Shown here: piece after piece, positions 48,649 to 59,001 of the stretch
Layout: every line of letters starts with the position of its first letter
Position numbering within the stretch: the stretch's first letter is position 1
Source of the DNA: JANNYA01 sp031422315
Lineage (GTDB): Bacteria > Pseudomonadota > Gammaproteobacteria > Xanthomonadales > SZUA-5
Reading direction: 5' to 3'
DNA: 64,000 nt
NCBI GenBank assembly: GCA_031422315.1
Contig: JANOQN010000059.1
Coordinates: forward strand, 1 to 64,000
Notes under the pieces: model-generated
Told to the model about the DNA's origin: nothing
The model's input: only the letters and a program-made list of their open reading frames with translations
Database searches by the model: none
Position numbers and translations under genes: made by a program

Positions 48649-51600
48649 TCAAATTCCAACCTCCACCACATGCACCTTTCCATCATCTATCAGCACAACA
48701 AATTCGTCCGCTAGTAAAACGCCGTCGAGCCGATATTGCGTGTTCGGTGGGTTCAACGAATCTGAAGGCTGCGCTTGCCGCCTAACATTGATCTGATAAC
48801 TCGTAGCGCCAAAGCGATAGCGCATCGAGTAGTCGTTCCAGCTTGCTGGCAGGCACGGCATGATGCTCAAATGATCTCCAACGCGCTGCAAGCCAAGCAA
48901 AGATTCCAGCATCAATCGATACAGCCAGCCTGCCGATCCGGTGTACCAGCTCCAGCCGCCGCGGCCCACGTGTGGCGCCACGGCGTAAACGTCGGCTGCG
49001 ACCACATAAGGCTCGGCCTTGTAGATTGCCATTGCCTCAGGGCTGTTGGAATGGTTGATCGGATTGATCATATTCAATAGCTCCCACGCTTTTGAATGAT
49101 CACCCAGCTTGGCGAAGGCCATCGCGGCCCAAATGGCTGCGTGCGTGTACTGACCACCGTTTTCCCGCACGCCCGGCACGTAGCCTGCAATGTAGCCTGG
49201 ATGTTGGCTGGCACCGCGCTGATCGGTCCCGCGCTGGTCGGCATGGGCCGATGGATCAAACGGCGGATCCAGCAATTGCACGAGCTGAGCATCTCTACGA
49301 ACCAGGCGCTGATCGAGCGCTTGCATTGCACTTTGCGCACGCGCCTTATCGCCCGCGCCGCTCAGCACCGACCAGCTTTGCGCAATCGAATCGATGCTGC
49401 ATTCACGGTTCTCGGATGCGCCTAGCGGCGCGCCGTCGTCAAAATACGCGCGCCGATACCAGGCGCCGTCCCAACCGCCGGCTTCGATGTTTTTACGGAG
49501 AAATGAGGCCGCTTGTTCGCACCGCTGAGCAAAGGCCGCGTCACCGCGCGATATGCAAATAGGCATGAACTCATTCAACACGTGATAGAGAAAGAAGCCG
49601 AGCCAAACGCTTTCACCTTTGCCTTCAATACCGACTAAATTCATACCATCGTTCCAATCGCCTGAGCCCATCAGCGGCAGGCCGTGCGTACCAAAACGCA
49701 GGCCGTGTTCGATGGCGCGCACGCAGTGCTGGTACAAGCTACCCGCTTCCCCTGAGCGGCCAGGTAGATCGTAATAGGACTCCTCGCCCACGCTCAACAT
49801 GCGCCCGGATAAGTACGGCACCGATTCGTCGAACACGCTGAAATCGCCGGTTACGCCGGAGTAGCGCGCGCAGGCTAATGGCAGCCACAAATAATCATCC
49901 GAACAGCGCGTGCGCACGCCGCGCCCAGTTGGCGGGTGCCACCAATGCTGCACATCACCTTCTGGATATTGCCTTGCACCGGCGCGCACTAAATGCGTGC
50001 GCATCAGCGCAGGTTCGACGTGTACTAGCGCCATTACATCCTGCAGCTGATCGCGAAAGCCGAACGCGCCGCCGGACTGATAAAAGCCACTGCGCGCCCA
50101 GTATCGACACGCCAACGATTGATAAACCAACCAGCCATTCGCCAGTACATTGAACGCCGGATCCGGCGTTTGCACTTGCACCGCTGCCAGTGTGTGCTGC
50201 CAGTAATTGCGCACACGATTCAGCGCGGCGCGCGCAGAGCCCGGCACGCGCAATCGCATGCTGAGGCTGCGCGCTTGCATGACGCTATTTGCGGCGCCCA
50301 AGCGAAAAATAATCTGCCGCTCAGCGCCATCCGCCAATTCAAACGGCACTTGAATTGCCCCGCAAGCATCAAGCCCGGCACCCACGCGCCCGGAAAGCCA
50401 AGCGCGCGACATCGCCGCTGGTGCGGCTAGCGAGCCGTTACGCCCGATAAACTCGGCGCGATCAGCGCTCAGGGTTCGGTGTACGTCATCCACATCAAAA
50501 AACGCAATGCGATCAGCGAATTCGGTGCTGTAATGATTGCGCGCAAAAATCGCGCCGCTGCTAGCGTCAATCTCAGTGCAAATGTGCATACCGGTTTTGC
50601 TTTTTAGATCGCCCAGCACCCATTCGACAAATCCTGTGGCGGACAGCTTTCGTGCGCGCCCTGATTTATTTCGCAGCTTCAGCACCGAGAATTTCACCGC
50701 TTCAGTCAAATCGACGTATACGGTTAGCTCAGATTCGATGCCATCTTCAACGTGTTCAAAAATGCTGTAGCCAAAGCCGTGCCGCGTGGTGTGAGTCGAT
50801 GTATCTGTGCTAACCACGGGTGCGGGCGCTGGGCCCCACACATGACCGCTTTGCTCATCTCTCAAGTAAAACGCTTCGCCCCCGCTCGCACCGACCGGGT
50901 CATCGCTCCAGGGCGTTAACCTGAATTCGCGCGCGTTTTCGCTCCAGCTGTAGCTTAAGCCGCGCTCGGAAATCACTGTGCCGAATTGTTCGTTAGCTAA
51001 CACATTGACCCAAGGCAGCGGCGGCAGCTGTCCTGCACGGCTGGTTATAATATATTCGCTGCCATCAGCGCTAAATCCGCCAATGCCGTTGCTCAAAATA
51101 AGGTCGTTGCGCATAGGCGCTAGCGCCTGCGGTGCGGGCCTTGCGCTTTGCGTCTTATGCAGGCGCGGCACGCGCGGCTTGGCAGCCGGCCTTTTACCCA
51201 CCTGTTCGGCGAAGCTGCCTTGACTGTCATCGATGATAACGCGCGCTACCGCCTGCAACAAAATGCGATCTTCATTGGATATTTGATCGCCCGCGCGCAC
51301 GAAAACGGCGCCGCTTCGATCAACGCCTTTAATTTGCGTGCCATTGGCCATCAGCGCGTTGATTTGATCTTGCAGGCGCTGGCGATAACCCGCGTGATCC
51401 TCATTCAAGATCACTAGATCAAAACCTAAGCCTTTGAGCTTTAGGTAGTTGTGGCACGAAATGACGCTCTGCGCCAGCGCGATGTGATTGCTGTCAGAAA
51501 TTTTGAGCAGCATGATCGGCAAATCACCGGAAATCGAAAAGCCCCAGAGGCCCGATTGCCCACGCCGGTTTTGCAGCAGCACCTGTGCTTCTGCACGCAT

Positions 51601-54600
51601 CACCGAGTTGGGGTACAGCATATGCCCGGCAAGCCGGCGATACAGCGCTGCATCGGCTTCACTGATGTCCAACTGGCGCAGCAAAATACTGGCATGCGTG
51701 TAAGCCAGATCGAACACACGATCTGAATGATGACGATCTTGATAGCGCGCAATCAACTGCATGCAGCTCTCCCGACTTGTGGCTGCGCCACAGACAAAAT
51801 CTACCGATGCGGATTGACCGGGCAATAGCGTAATGCTGCACCGGATTGCGGCAACCGGATCAAGCACCGAGCCTTGCGTATTCGATAGCGAATTGCCGGC
51901 CAGCATCTTGGTTGAGTCGGCTAACGCGGCAGGCGCAGCCAAATTTTGCCCACGCCCGATAAAGCGCATGCGGTCCGTTTCAAAGCTGATCTGCGTGATG
52001 GCATCCCCATTAGTCGCCAGGAGATGAAACATCCACGCGGGTGCTTCGCCGCTGGAGCGTGACCTGCGATTGCACAAAACAGCCCGGCGTGTGGGCACGA
52101 TTTCAGTTTGTACAAATAGATTGCTAAACGCGGGCTGCGTTTGCTCTGCCATTTGCGGTGCCAGTACGATTTCGGCGTAGCTGGTCAGCTCAATCGTGCG
52201 CGTGCTGCTGGCGCGGTTCGTTAACGTGATGCGGCGCACTTCGATATCGTCCTCGGGTGATACGACGACTTCCATGGCGCAATCTATTTGGTGATCGCGG
52301 CGGCGATACTCGGCGCGGCCTTCGCTAAAAATCGCCTCATAACTGTCTGCCCGCTTACAGGTCGGCTGATGCGTAGCGGACCAAAATTCACCACTGTTTG
52401 CATCTCTAAGATAGAAAAATGTGCCCCAATGATCACAACTGGCATCTTCACGCCAGCGTGTGACACTAAGCGGCGCGCCGGCATCAACATCGCTACCGGC
52501 TTGCCAGCGGCTATAACCGCTGCCGGCATTGCTGAGCATGACCTGATAGCGCCCGTTTGATAGCAGCTGTACGCACGGGCTGAGCGTATGGGCGCCCATT
52601 GATGCGGAATTGAGCTGCATTTGCGCATCGGAAAATAATGCAGCGGTGGTATCGACCAAGCGCTGATGAAAGATCGCATCTTTCGGAATGCGCTCTTGCA
52701 GCAGCAACAGCGTGGCCTGCACGCGGGCATCGCTGATGAAGCGCCGCTGCATAGGCTGGGCTTGCAAAAGGTGCGCAATACTAAGCAGGCTCATACCTTG
52801 ATGGTGCGCCATGAACGAGCGCACCACTACGCTTGACTGCCCGCGCGCGATTCGTGCTGGCGTGTAATCCACTGCCTCAAAAAAACCAAAGTTACCCTCA
52901 ATGCCGATCTTGGCAAAGCGCTGCAAGTTTTCGCACGCAGCTTCCGGCTGCACCATCAGCGCGAGCGCAGAGGCATACGGCGCTACGACCAAATCACTGG
53001 CTAAGCCGCGCTTGAGCCCTAATCCCGGCACACCAAACGCGTGGTATTGATAATTCAAATTCGCATCTAGCTTGCTATAGCCTGATTCTGAAACGCCCCA
53101 GGGCAGCCCATGCTCGCTGCCGAAGCCAATTTGTCGGCTGACCGCAGCTTGGCAAGATTCATCGAGTAGCGTGCCCCTGTAGCTCGGCATGACCAGCATC
53201 GGCATCAAGTACTCAAACATCGAGCCGCTCCACGACATCAAAATCGGCGCGCCGCCCAAATTGGTGCGCAAGCGACCCAAGGCAAACCAGCTCGCTTGCG
53301 GAACTTGGCCAAACGCGATAGCCATGAAGTATCCCAGGCGCGCTTCAGAAGCAAGCAAATCGTAATAGCCACTATCGCGTCGCTGATCATCGACATTAAA
53401 TCCGATCGCCAGCAGCTTTCTCGGGTGATCGTAAAGAAACTCATAATCCATCTGGCAAAGCTGATCCGCAATAAGTGCAAGCGCGCTAGCATTTTCGATG
53501 CGCGCTTGTGCCTCAATGCTTGCGCTAGCAACGGCTGATCGAATGCGCGCGAGCCACGGGTTTGGCTCGGCTAACAAAGGCGTCTGCGCTGATTTACTCA
53601 GCATTGGCGCAAGCAGCTTAGAAAGCGCAGCAATATCTTGCAAACTAGCCGCATTTGACAGGGCTTGCAGAAGGGCGAAATTTTCTTGAGACAAATTTTC
53701 CCGCATTAAATCAGGCTCATCCATACGCAACCAAGGCATGAGCAAATCGACTTCAATTGATGCGCCTTGTATTTGCAGGTTCAGTGCCTCAGTCCAGCTT
53801 CCCGCATTGGGCTCCAGCAAAATATCAATCTGCCGCGTAAGCGCTTCGCCCGCATCGACCAGATCCTGCAAAACATCAGCCAGCGCGCGTGGCGCTAGCA
53901 TTGCGGTGCTTTGTAATGCCAGTGCGCGCGCAAGCAGTGCACGCAATCGATCTAATCGGCTACGCTGCATGTGCGGCGTGGCATCTTCCACTACGCTGAA
54001 GGTGTCTTGCAGGCCTTGCAGCGTTTGCTGTCCAAAAATGGGGAGCTGCAAATGCTCCAGTAGGCCGCTGCGCAGCGTAAGCAAGTGCCCCGCTAGATTG
54101 CCGCTATCGACAGTCGAGATATAGCGCGGCGCTAAGGTAGCTAAGCTTTGCGTGTCATACCAGTTATAAAAATGCCCAAGATAGCGCGGCAATCGCTGCA
54201 TGCTTGAAAGCGCGTCTGACGTGCGTTGCAGCAGGGCTTTACTGCTGATAAAGCCAAAATCATGCGCTGATAAATTCGCCAGCAGCGCCAATCCCATATT
54301 GGTAGGTGACGTGCGATGCGCAATCACCGGGCCTGGGTGCAGTTGATAATTATCCGGTGGCAAGTGGTGTTCGCCGGCCACCACAAAACGCTCAAAATAG
54401 GCCCAGGTTTTGCGCGCAATTTTGCGTAAAAATATGTGCTGATTCTGATCGAGGTGAGCGACTTTTTCAGTCAGTGGCAAGCTTAAGCGCCAGGCTAAGT
54501 AAGGCGCCGCCAACCACAGCAGGGCCCAAAATGCCGCCGCGCTTATCCGCGTCAAATCGCCCGTACTAAGCAATAGCAGCAACAGCCCCGAAGCTGGCGC

Positions 54601-57600
54601 AGCCCACATCGTAGCGTAGCTTTTCGCCACGCTAGCCTCAAATCCTGCGGTGCTGCTGGACGTTCGCCACGCCAGCAATTTTCGGTGCGAAATACGCATG
54701 CGCCAACAGGCGCGAACTATCGCATCCGTATTGAAGTAAGCCTCAAAAGGCAGGCTTGCAATGCGAAACCCCGTTAGCGCCAAGCTGCGCACGCTATTGA
54801 TGAAAACACTACGCACATGCTGTTTTAACGGCACCTGCGCAGGCCAGCGAACCAGACTCAGCAAGCTGCCAAAAAAACCTGGCAGCAGCAGCATGGCTAG
54901 CACGGCAAGGCTCCAGAACCAGGGATCTGACATCACGGCAATGCCTAGACCAACTAACGTCAGCTGCGCAAAAGGTACCAATGAGCGGCGCAGATTGTCG
55001 AATATTTTCCCGCGTGACAATTTTGAGAGTGGATTCCAAGCCCGGCTTTTATGACTGACCTGCAAGACGCCCGGCGCCGGCACGCGCGGCAAACACCACT
55101 GAGCGATTTGCCAATCTCCGCGAACCCAGCGCGCTTGCCGGCTGACATCGCTTAGGTAGCTGGCTGGATATTGCTCATACAAATGCACATCGCTAATCAG
55201 CCCTGATCTAGCGTAGCAGCCTTCTAGCAAGTCATGACTTAGAATTCTATTCTCTGGAAAGCGGCCATCAAGCACCTGCTCGAATGCGTCAATATCGTAG
55301 ATGCCTTTGCCAATGAACGAGCCCTCGCTAAACACGTCTTGATAGACATCCGAAACCGATCTTGTGTAAGGATCAATGCCAGGCTCGCTCGAACACAGCC
55401 GCGCGTAGATGGAACGCCCAGATAAGCTGGCCGACATGCGCGGCTGCAAAATGCCGTAGCCGCGGGTGACGCGCTGCAGCGCCGAATCGATCTGTGGCTG
55501 ATTCAGCGGGTGCGCCATAGCGCCAATAAACTGCCTTGCCGCATCACGCGGCAGCTCAGTGTCGGTGTCCAGCGTGATGATGTATTTGACCTTGCTCAGG
55601 CTAGCTAGATCACCGACAATTTTTTCAAAATGCTGCGCGCCCGAATGCTGTGAATTCGACGTCTGTGATCCATGGCTGCGCAAAAGCGCATTTAGTGCAC
55701 TGAGCTTGCCGCGTTTTCGCTCATAGCCCATCCAAACGCCTTCACTGGCATTCCAGAGCCTGGGCCGATGCATCAGGAAAAAGCGATCCGCACCAAGCGG
55801 CGCACCATTTTGAAACTCATGCTGCCGATACTTTCGATTAAGGCCGATGATGCCTTGTTCGGCGAGCGACAAAAGCGCTGCATCACCGGCTAGTGAACCC
55901 GCGTTTGCATCAAGGTAATCCGTCAGCAGCGCAAAATAGATGTGCGCATCTTGATTGCCTAAAAAGCGCACCTCCAATGCTTCGAGCAGCGCTTCAATTT
56001 CTGCCGCACCGCTCAACATCGAAGGCACCACAACGAGCGTTTTCATGGCAAGCGGCACGCCGGAAATTGCGGGCGCGGCTAAGTTGGAATTCGCACCAAG
56101 CGCACTCAAGCTTTGCACGCCCGACGTGGGCGCGCCAAAGGTCTGCGCAAAGTCCATGCGTGGCAGGCGTTTAGCCCGTGCAATCAGCGTGGCGAATAAA
56201 TTGGTCAAGCTCAAGCTCAGCTGTGAAGTACACAGCAAGCAAAGCGCCGCCAATGCCAGCAGCGCCCAGCCGCTCGTGCCTTGCGCAGCCGCGTGCTTGA
56301 GTAACGCCCCGGTAAATAGCAAACTAAGCATCAATGCTGAACCAAAGTGCAGGGTAAGCGGATAGTGCGCCACCGCCCGCGTTAGGCGATCTTGCCAGCT
56401 TATTTTTGCGGCGATTGTTTGCTCCAAATCTGGCAAGCCCGCGCCTTGCAAATAATAGCCGACGTGCTGGCGAGGCGCGCTACTGGCCGCTTGTGCCAGT
56501 TTGATTGCAGTGCGAGCGACGTCAAGCTCCGAGTAGTCACTTGCCTTGGCTAGCCGGTCAATCACATGGCGATAACTGTCCCTGGTGGCGAAGTCCATCT
56601 TGCCGTAAGTGCAATCGATATCTGCGTGCAAAATCGCTTCAACGTGGCTTAATGACTCGACGAATTCCTGCCAGTTGGCTGCGCCTAAAACCCGCAAGCT
56701 ACCGATGCTATTGCTGATGGAAAGCTGATCAGCGGCGTGCTGCTGATTGCCCGCCAGCACCAAGCGATCTATCGTTAAGCTCGATTCTGCCAAACGCTGT
56801 TCGATCCAGTTCAAACCCAGTGTGAGCGCCTGCCCATGGCCGCGCAAACGGCGCGCAAGCTCCGCCACAAACGCGCTCACCATAGGCGGATTTGCGCGCG
56901 CCATGTCAGCAATGACCACAATCAAATTCTTCGGATCATGCTCAGCGGTATCAATCATCTGCGCGGCCCAGTGATTCGCCTCTAGCAAAACCTGCCGATC
57001 AATCAAAATGCGTGTTGCCACCCGCCTGAGATTTTCGATCAGCGCCAAACGCAGCATGATCGGAATCGCCCACAGCTCACCTAACGCCAGCGGCGTAACG
57101 GATTGATAGGCTTCAATGAATTTTTGCAGCATAGGCATATCAAGCCGGCCATCGCTGTGCGAAATCGCCGCCAACGCAATATCGTAGACGCGCGGCAACT
57201 GCGTGGAAGGGCCGCTCGCAAGTTGTGGTAGCTCACGGCTGTAGCCGCGCGGCAAATGCGCTTTTGCGGTGATGATTTGTTCTTCAATCAGATAAAAATT
57301 ATCCAGAAACCATTCGCTTGCCGGGGAAATGGCCGGGACGGAAATCGTTTGCGTATCGCTCGCTTGCTGCGTAGCTTCAGTTGCGCTTCCAGACTGCGTT
57401 TCTAGCTCGGTCAAACGACTAAACGCATCTCGCAATGCCGCGCTATTGTCCGCCAAGCGCAGCAGCAATCGATCAGCTCTATCCGCAGGTTCAACCGTAT
57501 GCTGCGCCGCCAATGTTTTGCCATAGTCAATCAGCTGATCTACGCTCAAAAGCTCGGCACGAAGCGGCGCCAGAGCATCCACTTCGATAGGGTTGAAGCG

Positions 57601-57696
57601 TTCTTCATGCCAAGCCCCAAAGTTCATCTTCGTGATGCGCAAGATTTTTTTAAGCAGCGACGTTCGGCCCCAAAACCTCTTTTTGCCAAGTTTCAT
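48649..57696 (-). CDS. ndvB: Cyclic beta-1,2-glucan synthase (NdvB/Cgs-type)
   Basis: A 3,015-residue inner-membrane enzyme that makes and cyclises periplasmic beta-1,2-glucan from UDP-glucose. Order: N-terminal cytosolic region (1-400), first membrane helices (about 425-490), GT84 glycosyltransferase (about 560-860) with 'DTDTELPRDAARQF' and the QxxRW-like 'RQARWVRGDW', more membrane helices (about 905-1060), a glycoamylase-like middle domain (about 1400-1690, 'EHGLPWGVSESGYSKLD'), and GH94 phosphorylase-type repeats (about 1740-2980) with 'GSGDWNDGMN'. Known Cgs proteins are about 2,800-2,900 residues, so this one is slightly long. The start ATG 57696 is used; TTG 57708 and ATG 57627 are alternatives. 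It stands alone on the minus strand. Osmotic regulation is likely but no operator is seen. Confidence 0.93.
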   Translation of the reverse strand: MKLGKKRFWGRTSLLKKILRITKMNFGAWHEERFNPIEVDALAPLRAELLSVDQLIDYGKTLAAQHTVEPADRADRLLLRLADNSAALRDAFSRLTELETQSGSATEATQQASDTQTISVPAISPASEWFLDNFYLIEEQIITAKAHLPRGYSRELPQLASGPSTQLPRVYDIALAAISHSDGRLDMPMLQKFIEAYQSVTPLALGELWAIPIMLRLALIENLRRVATRILIDRQVLLEANHWAAQMIDTAEHDPKNLIVVIADMARANPPMVSAFVAELARRLRGHGQALTLGLNWIEQRLAESSLTIDRLVLAGNQQHAADQLSISNSIGSLRVLGAANWQEFVESLSHVEAILHADIDCTYGKMDFATRDSYRHVIDRLAKASDYSELDVARTAIKLAQAASSAPRQHVGYYLQGAGLPDLEQTIAAKISWQDRLTRAVAHYPLTLHFGSALMLSLLFTGALLKHAAAQGTSGWALLALAALCLLCTSQLSLSLTNLFATLIARAKRLPRMDFAQTFGAPTSGVQSLSALGANSNLAAPAISGVPLAMKTLVVVPSMLSGAAEIEALLEALEVRFLGNQDAHIYFALLTDYLDANAGSLAGDAALLSLAEQGIIGLNRKYRQHEFQNGAPLGADRFFLMHRPRLWNASEGVWMGYERKRGKLSALNALLRSHGSQTSNSQHSGAQHFEKIVGDLASLSKVKYIITLDTDTELPRDAARQFIGAMAHPLNQPQIDSALQRVTRGYGILQPRMSASLSGRSIYARLCSSEPGIDPYTRSVSDVYQDVFSEGSFIGKGIYDIDAFEQVLDGRFPENRILSHDLLEGCYARSGLISDVHLYEQYPASYLSDVSRQARWVRGDWQIAQWCLPRVPAPGVLQVSHKSRAWNPLSKLSRGKIFDNLRRSLVPFAQLTLVGLGIAVMSDPWFWSLAVLAMLLLPGFFGSLLSLVRWPAQVPLKQHVRSVFINSVRSLALTGFRIASLPFEAYFNTDAIVRACWRMRISHRKLLAWRTSSSTAGFEASVAKSYATMWAAPASGLLLLLLSTGDLTRISAAAFWALLWLAAPYLAWRLSLPLTEKVAHLDQNQHIFLRKIARKTWAYFERFVVAGEHHLPPDNYQLHPGPVIAHRTSPTNMGLALLANLSAHDFGFISSKALLQRTSDALSSMQRLPRYLGHFYNWYDTQSLATLAPRYISTVDSGNLAGHLLTLRSGLLEHLQLPIFGQQTLQGLQDTFSVVEDATPHMQRSRLDRLRALLARALALQSTAMLAPRALADVLQDLVDAGEALTRQIDILLEPNAGSWTEALNLQIQGASIEVDLLMPWLRMDEPDLMRENLSQENFALLQALSNAASLQDIAALSKLLAPMLSKSAQTPLLAEPNPWLARIRSAVASASIEAQARIENASALALIADQLCQMDYEFLYDHPRKLLAIGFNVDDQRRDSGYYDLLASEARLGYFMAIAFGQVPQASWFALGRLRTNLGGAPILMSWSGSMFEYLMPMLVMPSYRGTLLDESCQAAVSRQIGFGSEHGLPWGVSESGYSKLDANLNYQYHAFGVPGLGLKRGLASDLVVAPYASALALMVQPEAACENLQRFAKIGIEGNFGFFEAVDYTPARIARGQSSVVVRSFMAHHQGMSLLSIAHLLQAQPMQRRFISDARVQATLLLLQERIPKDAIFHQRLVDTTAALFSDAQMQLNSASMGAHTLSPCVQLLSNGRYQVMLSNAGSGYSRWQAGSDVDAGAPLSVTRWREDASCDHWGTFFYLRDANSGEFWSATHQPTCKRADSYEAIFSEGRAEYRRRDHQIDCAMEVVVSPEDDIEVRRITLTNRASSTRTIELTSYAEIVLAPQMAEQTQPAFSNLFVQTEIVPTRRAVLCNRRSRSSGEAPAWMFHLLATNGDAITQISFETDRMRFIGRGQNLAAPAALADSTKMLAGNSLSNTQGSVLDPVAAIRCSITLLPGQSASVDFVCGAATSRESCMQLIARYQDRHHSDRVFDLAYTHASILLRQLDISEADAALYRRLAGHMLYPNSVMRAEAQVLLQNRRGQSGLWGFSISGDLPIMLLKISDSNHIALAQSVISCHNYLKLKGLGFDLVILNEDHAGYRQRLQDQINALMANGTQIKGVDRSGAVFVRAGDQISNEDRILLQAVARVIIDDSQGSFAEQVGKRPAAKPRVPRLHKTQSARPAPQALAPMRNDLILSNGIGGFSADGSEYIITSRAGQLPPLPWVNVLANEQFGTVISERGLSYSWSENAREFRLTPWSDDPVGASGGEAFYLRDEQSGHVWGPAPAPVVSTDTSTHTTRHGFGYSIFEHVEDGIESELTVYVDLTEAVKFSVLKLRNKSGRARKLSATGFVEWVLGDLKSKTGMHICTEIDASSGAIFARNHYSTEFADRIAFFDVDDVHRTLSADRAEFIGRNGSLAAPAAMSRAWLSGRVGAGLDACGAIQVPFELADGAERQIIFRLGAANSVMQARSLSMRLRVPGSARAALNRVRNYWQHTLAAVQVQTPDPAFNVLANGWLVYQSLACRYWARSGFYQSGGAFGFRDQLQDVMALVHVEPALMRTHLVRAGARQYPEGDVQHWWHPPTGRGVRTRCSDDYLWLPLACARYSGVTGDFSVFDESVPYLSGRMLSVGEESYYDLPGRSGEAGSLYQHCVRAIEHGLRFGTHGLPLMGSGDWNDGMNLVGIEGKGESVWLGFFLYHVLNEFMPICISRGDAAFAQRCEQAASFLRKNIEAGGWDGAWYRRAYFDDGAPLGASENRECSIDSIAQSWSVLSGAGDKARAQSAMQALDQRLVRRDAQLVQLLDPPFDPSAHADQRGTDQRGASQHPGYIAGYVPGVRENGGQYTHAAIWAAMAFAKLGDHSKAWELLNMINPINHSNSPEAMAIYKAEPYVVAADVYAVAPHVGRGGWSWYTGSAGWLYRLMLESLLGLQRVGDHLSIMPCLPASWNDYSMRYRFGATSYQINVRRQAQPSDSLNPPNTQYRLDGVLLADEFVVLIDDGKVHVVEVGI

Positions 57697-57910
57697 ACGC
57701 GCACCCAAAAAGACTGAATTGATAGCCTATCTGTTGCTTTGCATCTGTCTGGTAGCGCACGAGAGCGCGGGACCATTTACTCCGTAACTTATTAACCCAA
57801 ACGGCGCTTTGACGGCAAAAGTGGCTGAGCCAACCTAAGCGCGCCACCACACAGAAGCTGATCCACTCACAAGACTATTCTCCTTCCTGAATCATGCAAG
57901 GCGATCAGCG

Positions 57911-58363
57911 ATGAGCTCCAAGACGGTCGGAAGTATTGAGGCGACAACAAAGCTTAGATTGGCGAAAGCGAGCGCAGACACTAGCTTGCAAGACGTAGCA
58001 AAGCTGTTGACGGGAACACAGGTGAGTTTGGTGGTGGTGTGCACAGCGGAAGGCGCAATGGCAGGAGTCATCACCAAGACTAATCTTGTTCAATACATTG
58101 CTAATCCTTCACCGATTACTGGACTATCTAAAGCGAAAGACATCATGCAAACCCAAGTGACGTCATGTCTGCCAAGCGATGATTTGGAAAAAGTAGTCGC
58201 CTTGATGAAAGCGCGGCACTTGCTGCATATTCCGGTGTTGGATGAAAAGGGTCTGCCGTTGGGCGTCGTTAATGCACATGATGCGCTCGGCGCAATATTG
58301 GTCGACGAGAAATATGAAGAGGCGCTGCTGCGCGATTATGTGCAAGGCGTTGGCTATCAATAG
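57911..58363 (+). CDS. CBS-domain protein
   Basis: A 150-residue protein with two CBS motifs (about 12-68 and 80-140: 'LAKASADTSLQDVAKLL' with 'GVITKTNLVQYI', then 'AKDIMQTQVTSCLPSDDLEKVVALM' with 'HIPVLDEKGLPLGVVNAHDALG'). CBS pairs bind adenosine nucleotides and regulate partners. It is divergent from the glucan synthase gene across a 214-bp gap and upstream of a stress protein and an antiporter, which suggests a role in ionic or energy sensing. No partner domain is fused to it. Confidence 0.88.
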   Translation: MSSKTVGSIEATTKLRLAKASADTSLQDVAKLLTGTQVSLVVVCTAEGAMAGVITKTNLVQYIANPSPITGLSKAKDIMQTQVTSCLPSDDLEKVVALMKARHLLHIPVLDEKGLPLGVVNAHDALGAILVDEKYEEALLRDYVQGVGYQ

Positions 58364-58404
58364 GAAGCTTGCTTTTATCCCAATTCGAATAAGGAAATCG
58401 ACTC

Positions 58405-58989
58405 ATGAGCAGTATCGTCAACGGTAATTTTACTGATCACAACCAAGCAAAACTTGCGGTTGCTGCACTGGCTAGCGCAGGTTTTGCGTCGGATCAGATC
58501 AGCTTTTTCAAGGTAGAGCTGCCAGGGCATCATTTGGATAGACCAGCCAGCGAGGCTACCCCGCTTGCGCCCGATGCTAGTGAGACCAAAGTACCCGAGG
58601 GCGGTGCTGGTGCGCTTTCTGGTGCGGCCGTGGGCGGGGCGATTGGCGCAGTGATCGCGCTGGCAACGCTGCCGGTTTTAGGTCCAATGGTGGCGGCTGC
58701 GGCCGTCGGCGTCGGTGCTTATGGCGGCTCGCTGTATGGCGTGTTAGACAGTATGGAAGGCGATGCAACAACTGCCACTGCTGAGAAAATCATGGCGAGT
58801 CAAGAAGCTAGGCATAGGCAATCAGGAACCTTAGTAGCGGTGATCGCAGGCGACCAGGAATTACAAAATCAGGCGTCGCAAATTTTGATTGCTCAAGGCG
58901 CGAGCGATGTTGAATTGACTGCTGGTCAGCTTAGCTATGGCGTCTGGACTGACTTTAACCCTAGGTTGCCGCTGAAGCTGATAGCCTAA
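58405..58989 (+). CDS. YflT-like general stress protein with glycine-zipper segment
   Basis: A 194-residue protein with the YflT-like 'heat induced stress protein' N-terminus ('VNGNFTDHNQAKLAVAALASAGF') and a glycine-rich membrane-like middle ('GGAGALSGAAVGGAIGAVIALA') that resembles DUF1269-type proteins. The C-terminal half includes 'QSGTLVAVIAGDQELQNQASQIL', a small alpha/beta module. Function unknown; relatives are stress-induced. It lies 41 bases after the CBS gene and 12 bases before the antiporter gene, so the three form an operon. Confidence 0.8.
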   Translation: MSSIVNGNFTDHNQAKLAVAALASAGFASDQISFFKVELPGHHLDRPASEATPLAPDASETKVPEGGAGALSGAAVGGAIGAVIALATLPVLGPMVAAAAVGVGAYGGSLYGVLDSMEGDATTATAEKIMASQEARHRQSGTLVAVIAGDQELQNQASQILIAQGASDVELTAGQLSYGVWTDFNPRLPLKLIA

Positions 58990-59001
58990 CTCACGCTTGC
59001 T